NCBI GenBank assembly: GCA_963682055.1
Contig: OY821740.1
Coordinates: 37,778,795-37,842,794 of the forward strand
Source of the DNA: Primula veris
Lineage: Eukaryota; Streptophyta; Magnoliopsida; Ericales; Primulaceae
Direction: 5' to 3'
DNA length: 64,000 bases
Shown: positions 12,440 through 22,678 of the stretch, piece after piece
Numbering within the stretch: the first letter of the stretch is position 1
Layout: every line of letters begins with the position of its first letter
Made by a program: the position numbers and the translations under genes
The notes under the pieces: generated by a model
What the model saw: only the letters and a program-made list of their open reading frames with translations
Told to the model about the DNA's origin: nothing
Database searches by the model: none

Positions 12440-13638
12440 GATTCAAGTTTGTGTTTGTTATGTTCAACAACCTGACTAATCACATAATTATATAATAGTC
12501 ATATTTGGGTGATTGCATGAATGGCCCCTGTAGTTAAATCTTGAAAGCAAAAGATTGTACTTTCCTTGTAGTTTTGCAAAATAAACCTATGTACTATTTG
12601 CTATTGGCAATTGATTACCACTATCAAGTTTTAATAGCTGGCATGGCAATTTAAAATAGATAGTCAATTCTGGATTGCAAAAGAACTGATTAAACATACT
12701 TTGCGAGAATTAAGCATTACATAGAAGAGCAAGTTTTTTCTTTCAAAAAAACAGAATATAATGTTTATATTAAACAAAGTACAATTGAACATTGGTGTTT
12801 TTATAGAGATGTGTATTGAGTATATAAAATAACGCCAACATGACATAAATCTAAACGTGCACATGGTGCGATCCATCCAAAAAAGACTGTCATACCGCCA
12901 TAGCGCACATCGCACTCTAACAAAGGCCTAATTTTTTTCTCCTGGGGAATTACATGAGCCTACTATGTAGGTTGTTCTATGAAATGGGATTTTTTTTAAG
13001 GGGAGAAATCATCTACTCTCCTACTCTGGATGAGCATTTAGTGTAATTCTCCATAAACTTTAAAGTTACGTAGGACATTCATTTAATTTTAAGAAACTTT
13101 TCTCTTGTGATTATTAACTAAATGATTAGATGTACAGCAAGCATGGACCTGTCAGCAAAATGAATACATGAAAGGGTCAGTAGATTATCACCTATTTTTC
13201 ATTTTCCAAATTGTCTACTTAAAGTGATTAAACTTTCAATTATTATGAAAAAAAAAATACGACTCATCGTGTATAAGCGTGTTATTGCTCTTCATTGTGC
13301 TTTTAATGATAATATTTTTGGAGGGTTGACGTTGACTTAATTTATTTTGATTCAATTGTCAACTTGGAATAAATCTACCAACTAAATATATCACAACTTG
13401 CTAGTTGAGAGATGAGACTTTTTTATTCCAAATTCGATTTATGATCAGTGAGCATGTGAGGTAGGTATTCAAAAGGAAGACTTTTTAACTTTAAATAAAT
13501 AGAACTTGTTTGGATGCAAAATTTCAGTAAATTTAGTTTGATTATCTAGTTTGAGATTTATGGTTTTTTGGAGCCAACAATAAAAACTCCCGACTATTTC
13601 ATCAAAAACCAAACGCATTGCAAAAAAGAGAAGAAATT
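12440..13638. other. intergenic, no gene recognised
   Basis: AT-rich sequence upstream of the Tyr/Pro-rich gene, presumably including its promoter. The 83-codon minus-strand frame at 12664-12915 is Cys/Phe-rich without recognisable motifs and is not called. Confidence 0.5.
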
Positions 13639-13648
13639 GGTACTAGTG

Positions 13649-14336
13649 CTATTCTTCCTTGGTTTAAGCTAGTATGGGAAAAATTTAGATTTTCAAATTG
13701 CAGCTTTATTATGTGTATGGCAATTAACTAAGAACTAAAAATTACTTGTATAGAATTGGTGTTGCTCAGGATGAAATCTGTCTGTTATGTCATTAAGGGA
13801 TGAAAACTTTAAATCATCTCTTTTTCAGTGTCATTTCCTACGTGGTGATTACTCATTCTTTTTTCAATTTACAGTATTTAGCACATAATATCTCATAGCA
13901 ACAATGAGTGAACTGCAGAATTAGAACATTTAAAGGAAAAACTAGATCAGCAAAAATGGAAAAGTTAATTTTCTCACTGATTATTTATAAGATCTGGTTT
14001 GAAAGAAACCAAAGAAACTTTACCTCAAATTCTTTCCTTAGATGCGCTGTTTATGGCCAATTCTGTAAGGGGATTGGGAACGTGAGGGGTTGATTTTCAT
14101 CATGGCTTGTCATTAAAGGAGTTATTGGGGGATTTCTACTACTAGGTTTTGGTAAGGGTTGGGGATTTGGAGAGGTTCTTTCTCTTTGGGTTTTAAGACA
14201 GCGGTGAAATGATTATTCTGTTATTTTGCAGTAATTTATGTTTAATGGATTGACTTGTCATTTCTATTTTATTCAGGGATTCTTGATGTAAATAACTCTT
14301 TCGTAATATAATTTAACTTTTGGGGAAAAAAAAAAA
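13649..14336 (+). mobile_element. 5'-truncated LINE (L1-type) retrotransposon remnant
   Basis: Read across several frameshifts and stops on the plus strand, this is the C-terminal zinc-binding region found after reverse transcriptase in plant LINEs. It shows, in order, PWFKLVWEKFRFSNC, then a Cys/His cluster ending in NHLFFQCHF-like sequence, then KIWFERNQRNF (around 13990-14020), the classic IWxERNxRxF block. It ends in an A tract at 14326-14336. It is flanked by a 10-base target-site duplication with one mismatch, GGTACTAGTG at 13639-13648 and GGCACTAGTG at 14337-14346. The copy is 688 bases long, so most of the element was lost at insertion, as is usual for LINEs. It encodes nothing functional. 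Confidence 0.85.
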
Positions 14337-14346
14337 GGCACTAGTG

Positions 14347-15480
14347 TGTGTCAGCGTGTGTGTGCATGAATGAGGTTCGTGGACTTGTCAACACACGCAA
14401 GATAAGTCTGAAATGAATGACTGATTCTTTAATTTAAGCTGATAAAGATTGGATGGATTAATATAAGGATAGAAAAAAAAAACTCTAGTATTGATGAGTG
14501 AACAATTTTCATGAGATCTGATCATGATATGTCAAAGAATTGAAATGTCATGTATATTTTCAAGGAAGAAACTTCTCCCTTCTTATCTTCTTTTCAGGTT
14601 TTATGAAGAAAATTAGTAGCCAATGCAAAAGCTCATAAATATAAAATGAATGAAAGTTCTCTAGCTACAAATGTAAATAAATAGTATCTAAAAATGAAAT
14701 TCTTAGCATAGAAACACAAAAGCAGACCACAAATCTATAGCGAATTGATGCGAAAATTATAGGAATGCAAAGATGCTCATTTCTTTATTTTCTACGAGTA
14801 GTTAATTGGTTGTCTTAAGTTGTTAGGGGTCATTGACAATAAAATTTATTTCGTTTTCTCGTTCAAACTAATTCACTTTAAAATTGCGGCAATTGATAAC
14901 TAGGTTGACCTCAGAACTTAAATTAGTCATTGCGATAGTTGACGAAATTGATTAGATTGTATATCCCTGTTTTAAAGTTAATTTGCTAAGTTATACTTCT
15001 CCATCTTTGTCAAGTATTAAAAACTGAGGTTTAAAACCGGACGTCTCAAAGTTGTGAACCTAGAACGAATCAAGACTTTTGGCCTCTTGGAAGGATATTA
15101 GACAGTCGATGAAAGCAGATAATTGCGAGACTCGATCATGGTCATCTGTCATCATGAGTTCAAAGATGCAATCAGCTTAAACCTCGCGTTTTTGTAATAA
15201 GAAAAAAGAAGCACATTCTTGTACCTGGCCGAGCAAATAGATTGAATCTTACAAATCAACAAATTGAAAATGAGTTTAAAGATGCAATCATAACCCCGGA
15301 TCTTAGATTAGTAATGTCTCTACACTTAAATAATCACACATTATTTGCCTAATACCATATAAAGAAACAAAATTTATAGAGCATTAAGAATCAAATTTTA
15401 TATAGAAAACAAAAAGCAGTGATGTAAAGACTAAAAATCCAGAAAACCCAGTGAGATATATACAGTCACATGACTCACAT
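14347..15480. other. intergenic with a diverged copy of the RD21 downstream repeat
   Basis: No gene is seen. About 15000-15310 is a diverged third copy of the sequence found at 18960-19300 and 25060-25370, sharing a block like GTTGTGAACC, GGCCTCTTGGAAGG, ATGAAAGCAGATAA and a later GAGTTTAAAGATGC. The rest is AT-rich and unassigned. Confidence 0.5.
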
Positions 15481-15655
15481 ATGTATCTAAAATGCAGCCA
15501 GAAAACCCTGTCCCTCCTAAACCGGAGACGCCTCATCGTCCCCCAAGTAAACCAAATCTAGGCCCACCTCACCATCTCCGGTGCCCTCTCCGACCCCTTC
15601 ACCGCCGCTAAACTCCTCTCCCACTCCCTCTCCTCCGTCAACCTCCGGAAAATAC
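15481..15655 (+). pseudogene. 5' fragment of an inverted PPR gene copy
   Basis: This plus-strand segment begins ATGTATCTAAAATGCAGCC and matches, codon by codon, the first 55 or so codons of the intact PPR gene on the opposite strand (17553 downward). It reads YLKCSQKTL, then after about 20 codons a TAG stop in place of a Gln codon, then AHLTISGALSDPF and KLLSHSLSS. The match stops at about 15655, where the sequence abruptly becomes the 3'-flank sequence of the minus-strand gene. The remainder of this copy is missing, so it cannot make a PPR protein. Confidence 0.88.
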
Positions 15656-15995
15656 TACGAGAATTTAAGAAATTTCTCCACTAAATGTAAATTTCTTCTT
15701 TAAGAAGTCGATACTGAATGATCAACGATCAGTAATATCACAACAAAATATATCCTAGAAAGAAATAAGTGACCAACAAAAAAGAGAGCGGATGGAAGTC
15801 GAATTTTCGCTAATTAATAAGTAATAAACTTATTTTCACCAAGTATCTCAACGGCACATTTAAGTTCTGCAGTCAATGTATGAACAAATGTAACCAATGT
15901 TGATGAATAGAAAGGTTATCTGCTTAAACTAGAAAATACAGAGTGTTTCTTGATCTTTGTCTACAAGTTTACAAGCTCAACAGTTGTAGTTTCTT
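15656..15995. repeat. left arm of PPR 3'-end inverted repeat
   Basis: Holds the last codons and 3' flank of the minus-strand PPR gene. It is the reverse complement, with small differences, of 18275-18640. Shared blocks include GAGAATTTAAGAAATTTCTC, ACTGAATGATCAACGATCAG and ATATCACAACAAAATATATC. The arms are separated by about 2.3 kb. Confidence 0.88.
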
Positions 15996-17553
15996 TATCA
16001 AGCCACATAGACTGTAGGTGCTTATTAGCCGCTATCAAAAACGACATTATCTCTTCCATAAGCTCATGAGACTTATCTCCCGCAATAAATTCATAAGCAA
16101 TTCCATTCACTTCAATCAAACTACAACCTGGTATTTTTCTAACATTATTTTCTAGCATCCCTTTTCGTACCTTTTCCACATCACCCCATTGATCAACCGA
16201 TGCAAAAATATTCGAAAGAAGCACATGAACCCCACCGTGGTCAAGGCATTTTTTAATTAAGCCATTAACCATTTCCTCACCTAGCTCCACATCACCATGT
16301 ACTCTACAAGCATTGAGCAATGCGCCCAATACGTACGAATCCGGCTCCACCGGCATTTCCCTCACTACCTTTTTCGCTTGCTCGAGCATCCCTGCTCTAC
16401 CAAAGAGATCTACCAAACACCCGTAATGCTCAACTCCCGGGTCAATACCATAAACACTACTCATGCTATCAAAGATCTTCAAACCTTCTTTAACCAACCC
16501 CATCTTACTACACGCGCTCAAAATACATATAAAAGTCACTCCATTGGGTTGAACTCCTTCGTTTCTCATCCTTTTTAGCAAGTCAAAAGAGTCCATCGTT
16601 CGACCATTATTCGCTAAACCCGAGATCATGGAAGTGAAAGCATAAACGTCTCTACATGGCATCTCATCAAAAACGCGACAAGCCGCTTCCATACACCCAC
16701 ATTTCACATACATATCAATCAACGCCGTACCCAACACTAAATCTATCTCCATCTTATCTCTTTTCACGTAAGAATGTATCCATTTCCCTTGGTCCAAAGC
16801 ACCTAGAAAACCACAAGCCGATAAAGCACCCACAATCCCTGAATGATTAGGCCTAACCCCTTTCAACTGCATATCGTTAAACAAATCCAAACCCTCCTTA
16901 AAGAACCCAACTTGAACGTACCCGTTAATCATCACGCTCCACGTCACCTCATTCTTCACAGGCATTTCATCGAACAGCTCTCGCGCGACACGAATCTCCC
17001 CTTTTTTCAAATACCCATTAATTAAACTCGTCCAAGTGATCACATCCTTGTCCGCACTCGAATCAAACAGCTTCCGAGCCGAACCAACACAGTCACACAC
17101 AGAATACATATGTATCAACCCATTTTTAACAAAATCGTAACTTTCCCAACCGAGCTTAAAAACCTGACAATGATACGAAACACCCAAAACCCCGTTTCTC
17201 AACTCGACACAAGCCTTGAGTAGAAAAGAGAAAGTGTAGTTATTAGGCAAAAACCCATTAAACAACATATCTTTGTAAAGAGAAAGAGCTTGTGTGGGTT
17301 GGTTTTGTTCGGCAAGAGAGCGGATGAGGGAGTTATACATGAAGGGATTGCGCTTCGGGAGGAGAGAGAATAGGGTCAAGGCGCGGAGGAGGGAGAAGGA
17401 GGAAAGGGAGTGAGAGAGGAGTTTAGCGGCAGCGAAAGGGTCGGAGAAGGCGCCAGAAACGGTGAGGTGTGCCTGAATTTGGTTTATTTCGGGGACAGTG
17501 AGTCGTTGCCGGTTCAGGAGGAAGAGGGTCTTCTGGCTGCATTTCAGATACAT
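15961..17553 (-). CDS. PLS-class pentatricopeptide repeat protein, E-type, intronless
   Basis: A single uninterrupted 530-codon frame. From about residue 70 it is a chain of PPR motifs of alternating P, L and S type, seen as NPFMYNSLIRSLAEQNQP, DVITWTSLINGYLKKGEI, NEVTWSVMINGYVQVGFF, DLVLGTALIDMYVKCGC and DVYAFTSMISGLANNGRT. It ends in E-type motifs (EHYGCLVDLFGRAGMLEQA, then HVLLSNIFAS, RKIPGCSLIEVNG and a partial E+ region YEFIAGDKSH). No DYW deaminase domain follows, so any editing role would need a DYW partner in trans. Such proteins act in mitochondria or plastids as sequence-specific RNA binders, mostly in C-to-U editing. The basic N-terminus lacking acidic residues fits an organelle targeting peptide, but which organelle cannot be told. 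The start is the first ATG, and the same ATG is conserved in the inverted fragment at 15481. The gene is enclosed by pieces of opposite-strand copies. Confidence 0.93.
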   Translation of the reverse strand: MYLKCSQKTLFLLNRQRLTVPEINQIQAHLTVSGAFSDPFAAAKLLSHSLSSFSLLRALTLFSLLPKRNPFMYNSLIRSLAEQNQPTQALSLYKDMLFNGFLPNNYTFSFLLKACVELRNGVLGVSYHCQVFKLGWESYDFVKNGLIHMYSVCDCVGSARKLFDSSADKDVITWTSLINGYLKKGEIRVARELFDEMPVKNEVTWSVMINGYVQVGFFKEGLDLFNDMQLKGVRPNHSGIVGALSACGFLGALDQGKWIHSYVKRDKMEIDLVLGTALIDMYVKCGCMEAACRVFDEMPCRDVYAFTSMISGLANNGRTMDSFDLLKRMRNEGVQPNGVTFICILSACSKMGLVKEGLKIFDSMSSVYGIDPGVEHYGCLVDLFGRAGMLEQAKKVVREMPVEPDSYVLGALLNACRVHGDVELGEEMVNGLIKKCLDHGGVHVLLSNIFASVDQWGDVEKVRKGMLENNVRKIPGCSLIEVNGIAYEFIAGDKSHELMEEIMSFLIAANKHLQSMWLDKETTTVELVNL

Positions 17554-18274
17554 ACATATGAGTAATTTTAAGTTCGGTACTCTTGCACTTATACAGTTTA
17601 TGGTGAGAGCGAAAACGTTGCATCACGAAACCGTAAATTTGTACTCACTCGTCTCATAAAGAGTGTACGGAGAAGTGAGAGGAATGGAAATATATTTAAT
17701 CGTTTGGAATAAATGACATTGCTTTTTATAGCGGCCGGTGTAACACTGACACGGGTTTGTGTGTCCGACATGACACGACACGGAGACGACAAAACGGCAT
17801 ATTTAAAAAAAATTAAGACACGATACGGCTATAACATGGAGATTAAATAATACCGAGTAATAAATATATTATCTATATGAATTTATAGATATTTGTTTAC
17901 AAAAACAAGAAAAATTATAATGTTTTTTAATTGGAGCATACAAATCTTATTAATAATTACACTATTTATTTGAATATTTTTTAATTATTGAGATAAAATT
18001 GTAAATTTTGATAGTTTAAGAACTTTTTAGTATTTATGTTTCTAGTGTCTTTAAAAAAGTGTAAAATACGTTTTAAAAAGTGTTGAATGTGTGTCCGTGA
18101 AAGTGTATGAGTGATCAATATGTCAATACGGAAAGGACGCGGGAGATGAAGAGTCTAATACATAAAATGAAGTGTCGGACGGGTGTACGACACACATACG
18201 TCACCATTTTTAGGAGTGTCGGTGCATCATATATAGCGGCTATAAAGCAGCTAAAGTTTCTGTTGTTTGGTGAG
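17554..18274. other. PPR upstream region
   Basis: Sequence between the start of the PPR gene and the tail of an opposite-strand copy; it must contain the PPR promoter unless transcription starts further away. It has a run of CGACACG/GACACGG-like words around 17740-17830 and 18130-18200 but no motif I can assign with confidence. Confidence 0.45.
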
Positions 18275-18640
18275 TAAACTACAACCGTTGAGTTTGTAAA
18301 CTTGTAGACAAGATCAAGAAACACTTTGTTTTGTATTTTCTTGTTTAATCAGATCACCTTTCTATTCATCAACATTGGTTACATTTGTTCATACACCGAC
18401 TGCAAAACTTAAATTTGGTATTGAGATAGTTGGTGAAAATGATTTTATTACTTATTAATTGGCGAAAATTGGACTTACATCCGTTTTCTTTTTGTTGATC
18501 AGTTATTTCTTTCTAGTTTATAGGATATATTTTGTTGTGATATTACTGATCGTTGATCATTCAGTATCAACTTTTTAAAGAAGAAATTTTTTTATAGTAG
18601 AGAAATTTCTTAAATTCTCATAGTATTTGGCAACCAAGTT
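18275..18640. repeat. right arm of PPR 3'-end inverted repeat
   Basis: Plus-strand copy of the PPR 3' end and 3' flank, inverted relative to 15656-15995. It starts within the last ten codons and runs through the matching downstream sequence to about GAATTTAAGAAATTTC... in reverse order at 18600-18630. Confidence 0.88.
18278..18307 (+). pseudogene. 3' tail of a plus-strand PPR gene copy
   Basis: Nine codons plus TAG read TTTVEFVNL, against TTTVELVNL at the end of the intact gene on the other strand. Upstream of it, homology to the gene body ends abruptly. Together with 15481-15655 it frames the intact minus-strand gene between the beginning and the end of plus-strand PPR sequence. Confidence 0.85.
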
Positions 18641-18689
18641 TCGACATTCATATCTAAGATAAAGATAAACCGCCCTTAAAAAGTTACAT

Positions 18690-19530
18690 AAAGACTTTTA
18701 ATCTACGACTCTGATGAAGTGGGACAACACAATTAAAGAAGATGTTTCACTGATTATATAAAACAGGACGGTCAAGGAAACTGTATACGAGAGAGCAAGC
18801 ATATGCAAAAACACAAGGTTGTCGCTATGAGTCCTGCTGAGTTCACAACTTTGAAGCTCCATGACATACTCCCATTACATGAAAGACTGAAAAGAAATCG
18901 GTATTTAGCTCGTCCTAAGTTTATTTGATATATTAAATTTACAAACTTGGTCGCTTAGAATGTTGATGTGAGAATTTTAATCTGTACTTAAATTGTGAAC
19001 CCAGATAGATTCAAGGCCATTGGCCTCTAGGAAAGCATATTGAACAAGCAATGGAAACCGGTAACTGTGTAACTCTATCGCAGGTATCTCTTAGCATCCA
19101 ATTCGCAGGAGTAGCTTTTGACAAACTTTGCAGTTCAGATTTGCAGTTAAGGAAAAAAGGATGGATTACCGAGCTTAAAGTGGCCCTTTTCAGGCTTAGA
19201 GACATAATTTTCAAGATGATCCAGCAAAAAGAAGTGTGTATCCAAAAATAAACAAACACAATGAGTTTAAGATGCTAAATCACAAATTTCGAATCCCGGA
19301 CAGTAAAAGGAAACTGAACAGCATTTACTATTCATCAGCAGTAAAAATGCAGTTGCAAAGCATTATGTACGAAATGTGGAATCGTTTGAAATCACAATTT
19401 GGTGAATGTTTGTTATTAAGTTAAATAGACAACAACAATAATATTTAGTCGAGCGAATATCAATACTATTACGTCGTAAAATTGCTTCGCACCCTTAGTC
19501 AGAAAAAGCAAACTTAAATGCAGCTAATGC
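18690..19530. repeat. duplicated block, copy 1 (RD21 downstream sequence)
   Basis: Matches about 24300-25600 in direct orientation with substitutions and small indels, period about 5.6 kb. Shared blocks are TGATGAAGTGGGACAACA, GAGAATTTTAAT, TTGGCCTCTAG, GGTAACTGTGTAACTCT, AAGTGTGTATCCAAAAA and GAAAGCAAACTTAAATGC. At its right end it includes the reverse of the last RD21 codons and stop (near 19518-19526), then homology ends, so the protease coding part of this copy is absent. Confidence 0.8.
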
Positions 19531-20230
19531 CCACTAGACCAACAGTCTTTGTACGCTCCTTTTCACCAAGAATCACTAATCAAGCTGCAACACTTCATAC
19601 ATTATCAAGAAATCCCTAGCCCTGCCTTCCTTTTCCTCCTATTCTGCATTATTATATCAGAATATCGCCCTTTGGTATTTTGTTCATATAGTATAGGGTT
19701 TTAGAGAAAGAAACCGTCGCAATTAAAAGGTCTGAGAGCGAGGAATTGTCGCTTCCTTTATTATGAAATTTGACTATAGTTGTGTTATCCAGGGAGAGAT
19801 CGCCTAGAAGTAAGCGATAGGGTTTTTATAAGATCTTAGGGAAATATTGTTGAGCAATCGGCTCGACTTTGAGTTTCGTTTCTAGCTACAGGAACTTCTC
19901 CAGCGGCAGTTAAAGTATACAACATTATAGACGCGTTCTTTAATAGTCTATTTCAATACAACATAAGTAGACTTTGCATATAGCCTTAGTTTACAATCCC
20001 GGACATCGTATGATTAATATAGTGTATGAATATAATTGAAATAAAACATCCTTAAGAATAACTCACTTTATATTTGTTCCATATTGCATATATAGAGAAT
20101 AATAAAGTATTAACAAAGTTTGTTGTGTATGAATATGTGATGTATATATTATAATGAAATTGAATAATTGTTTTCGGACGGAGAGAGTAGTTTATATTGA
20201 TAAGCGAACAACGGTCCTGACTATGTGATA
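19531..20230. other. intergenic, no gene recognised
   Basis: Sequence between the RD21-downstream repeat and the 3' end of the decarboxylase pseudogene. I see no coding motif or terminal repeats here. Confidence 0.45.
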
Positions 20231-20317
20231 CTACTGAAATAATTTAATACTCAAATTTTTTATCATATCCGACTCTTTGGTTACTAGGAGATCACTGGTC
20301 TTCTCTTGGATCAAGTC

Positions 20318-21608
20318 TGTTAGGACCAGATTTCTGGTCTAAATTCTATTTGTTGTCTAATAGTTTTCACTAAATAATCCTATCTGTTTATTATGAACTA
20401 AGACAGAGTTGTTAGGTTTCAAGCAATGTTGCAACCTCAGTTACAACCTACTGAGACAACTGTTGTTAGGTTACAAGCAATGTTACAACCTCAGTTACAA
20501 CCTATGTTGATAGGTTTCTACAACCTGCTGAGACAGCGTTGGTGGTTTCAAGTACCAGTTGCAACCTCAGTTGCAACCTCAGTTCCAACCTGCTGTTCTG
20601 CAGAATTCTGTCTTGTTCTGTAAATCTGCATAACTGTTCTTTATTGATTATTATTTGTTCTACAGTATGCAGGATATATTCTCATATGATCTTAAAGGTT
20701 TAATATGCGTAAATTGAGAATATCAAAGTGGTAACCAAAGATTTCCTAAAAGATATAAAGAGATTAGTTTATAAGGTTATGTTTCCTTTTAATATGTATC
20801 TCTATTCTTATGCTTGTCCTTATCACTTGTTTCAATCTTTTGTTCCTTATCTATATTCAGTATAATTCGTTTAAAGATTGAATGTAATATGGAGTTATGT
20901 GTTTCATATATATATGAAAAGATATTATCTCTAAAAGATATTATCTTTATATGTTTCCTAATTATAGGAAAAGACTAACTCCTATTTCCAAGCTAGTTAT
21001 TTAACAGGTATTAACTTATGAAGATTGGAGTCAATCCTACGCTGAAGAGTTTGCTCATACATGGAAAGATTGAAGCCAATCAAAAACAAGTCAAAGCAAT
21101 CATAAAAGATTTTGAAGCAAGAAGATTGTTTTACTTGTATAAATAGTTGATAACCTAGCTTGTAAAATGTGTGTGTTCTAAATTATAAAGAACTTATTTT
21201 CTAGAGAGAATACACGTGAGCTTTAAAAAGAAAACAATGGTGGGATGCCATTGATTTATAAGTGATAGTTATAGAGTAGGAGCAATATAGTGATAGGCAG
21301 AAAAACCTAGAGGGAGTCTAAGTTTTTCATTAAGACTTGAGTCATATATTGTAAGCTTTTTATAATATCATAATCTGGGTAAGTGCCCCGGAGACGTAGC
21401 CTAGTTAGGTGAACTCCGTTGTTAAATGTGCGTGTGAATTATTTTCAAGTACATTTAATTTTAAAACAGTTCTGTCCATTAATACACTTGGTTCCAACTG
21501 CAGTTCCAACATTACTTGGAACCTTATACACTTAGTTCCAACTGCAGTTACAACCCCACTTGGAACCTTACTGCAAAACTGCATCTAGAACAGCGGATAG
21601 GAATTTCA
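20318..21608 (+). mobile_element. solo LTR inserted in the decarboxylase pseudogene
   Basis: A 1291-base element beginning TGTTAGGACCAGATTTCTGG and ending GGATAGGAATTTCA, bounded on both sides by the same 5-base target-site duplication AAGTC (20313-20317 and 21609-21613). A second, inverted copy lies at 57099-58360. There is no primer-binding site, polypurine tract or internal coding region, so only one LTR remains. Near each end are clustered short repeats of the type CAACCTCAGTTACAACCT. It interrupts the last coding part of the decarboxylase; joining the flanks at one TSD copy restores a continuous frame across this point. Confidence 0.95.
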
Positions 21609-22508
21609 AAGTCCCATAACCCATCAATATGCCGCTTCTTTGTTAATGTTCCATCAATAGCACAACGAATGACAATTTTCACCCAGAACCGCATGAACCA
21701 TGAAAGCACGCCCACTATGATTCAACATATCTAATAGCTTAATATTCAACTTATTGGTGCCTTCTTCATCTTCGTTCTCATTCCTTAGTCGGAAGCACAC
21801 CAATGCTGCAAATTTCGTGGGAACGACAACTTCAAACCTTACATCCGACCTTACCAATGCCATGCAAAATGCTGAGCCAAATCAATACCAGTTCTTATAT
21901 GAGCCATTAAATTTGCCACACCATACATGATACATCCATATCACCACCCATAGCTTTATGGCTCGGAACTTCCGGCTGAGTGCAATTTGCCGGTCCTTAT
22001 AATCTACTACTGCCTTAGAGTTGATTGCGTCATTTTTCAAAATCTCGGGACTTGTTGATAAAGAATCTATCAGTGTAGCAGGGTTCTTGAGCCATAAGCA
22101 ACAACAATCCATGTTTGTAAGTAACCATTTATGAGAGGGTTCATGCTAATAGAATCAGCAAGTTCAATTCCCTCTAGATAGTGCTGGTACTCTGGGCAAA
22201 TGCAAGCACTACCTGTAGGGAAAATAAATAGGAACATGTAAGAACCAAAATAATAGGGATTTTAAAATGCAGACTCGTCTTCAAGGGGAGTTTGCAAAAT
22301 ATTAATCATTACATAGTTCTATAATTTTAGCCAACGCCAGAAAATTGAAAAACGTAAAGAGTGCACCTGTCTGTGCAGCCAAAACAGATCCAAACTGTGT
22401 TCTCTAGTAATACACATAAACATGACCTTGCATAGACATTACATGTTACAGTGATACTATTCGTTATATAAACGTCAAAACATCAACAACAAATGTTCTT
22501 TGGAACTA

Positions 22509-22678
22509 CTCACTCCGTTTCAAATTGTTTGTCAATCACAAACTACGTGCAATTTTGACCGATGAAAACGTATGTGATTAATTTTTGAAAATATCCGTTT
22601 TAACAATTTACATGAGTTTTCTTTCGGTCAAAATTGTACGTAGTTTCGCGATAGAAAATCAATTTATAACGGAAGAAG
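22509..22678. mobile_element. Stowaway-type MITE in the decarboxylase intron
   Basis: A 170-base element with inverted ends, CTCACTCCGTTTCAAATTG on the left and the inverse of CTTCTTCCGTTATAAATTG on the right, flanked by TA on both sides (22507-22508 and 22679-22680). Internal inverted blocks include TACGTGCAATTTTGACC and GGTCAAAATTGTACGTA. Its right edge is about 20 bases from the end of the upstream coding exon. Confidence 0.85.

Noticed and set aside
12196..12475. Overlapping frames opposite and beside the Tyr/Pro-rich gene
   Set aside because: They are shadows of a low-complexity repeat coding sequence; only the YPP frame splices in phase to a matching second exon.
16297..17025. Plus-strand frames inside the PPR gene
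   Set aside because: Antisense shadows of the 530-codon PPR frame.
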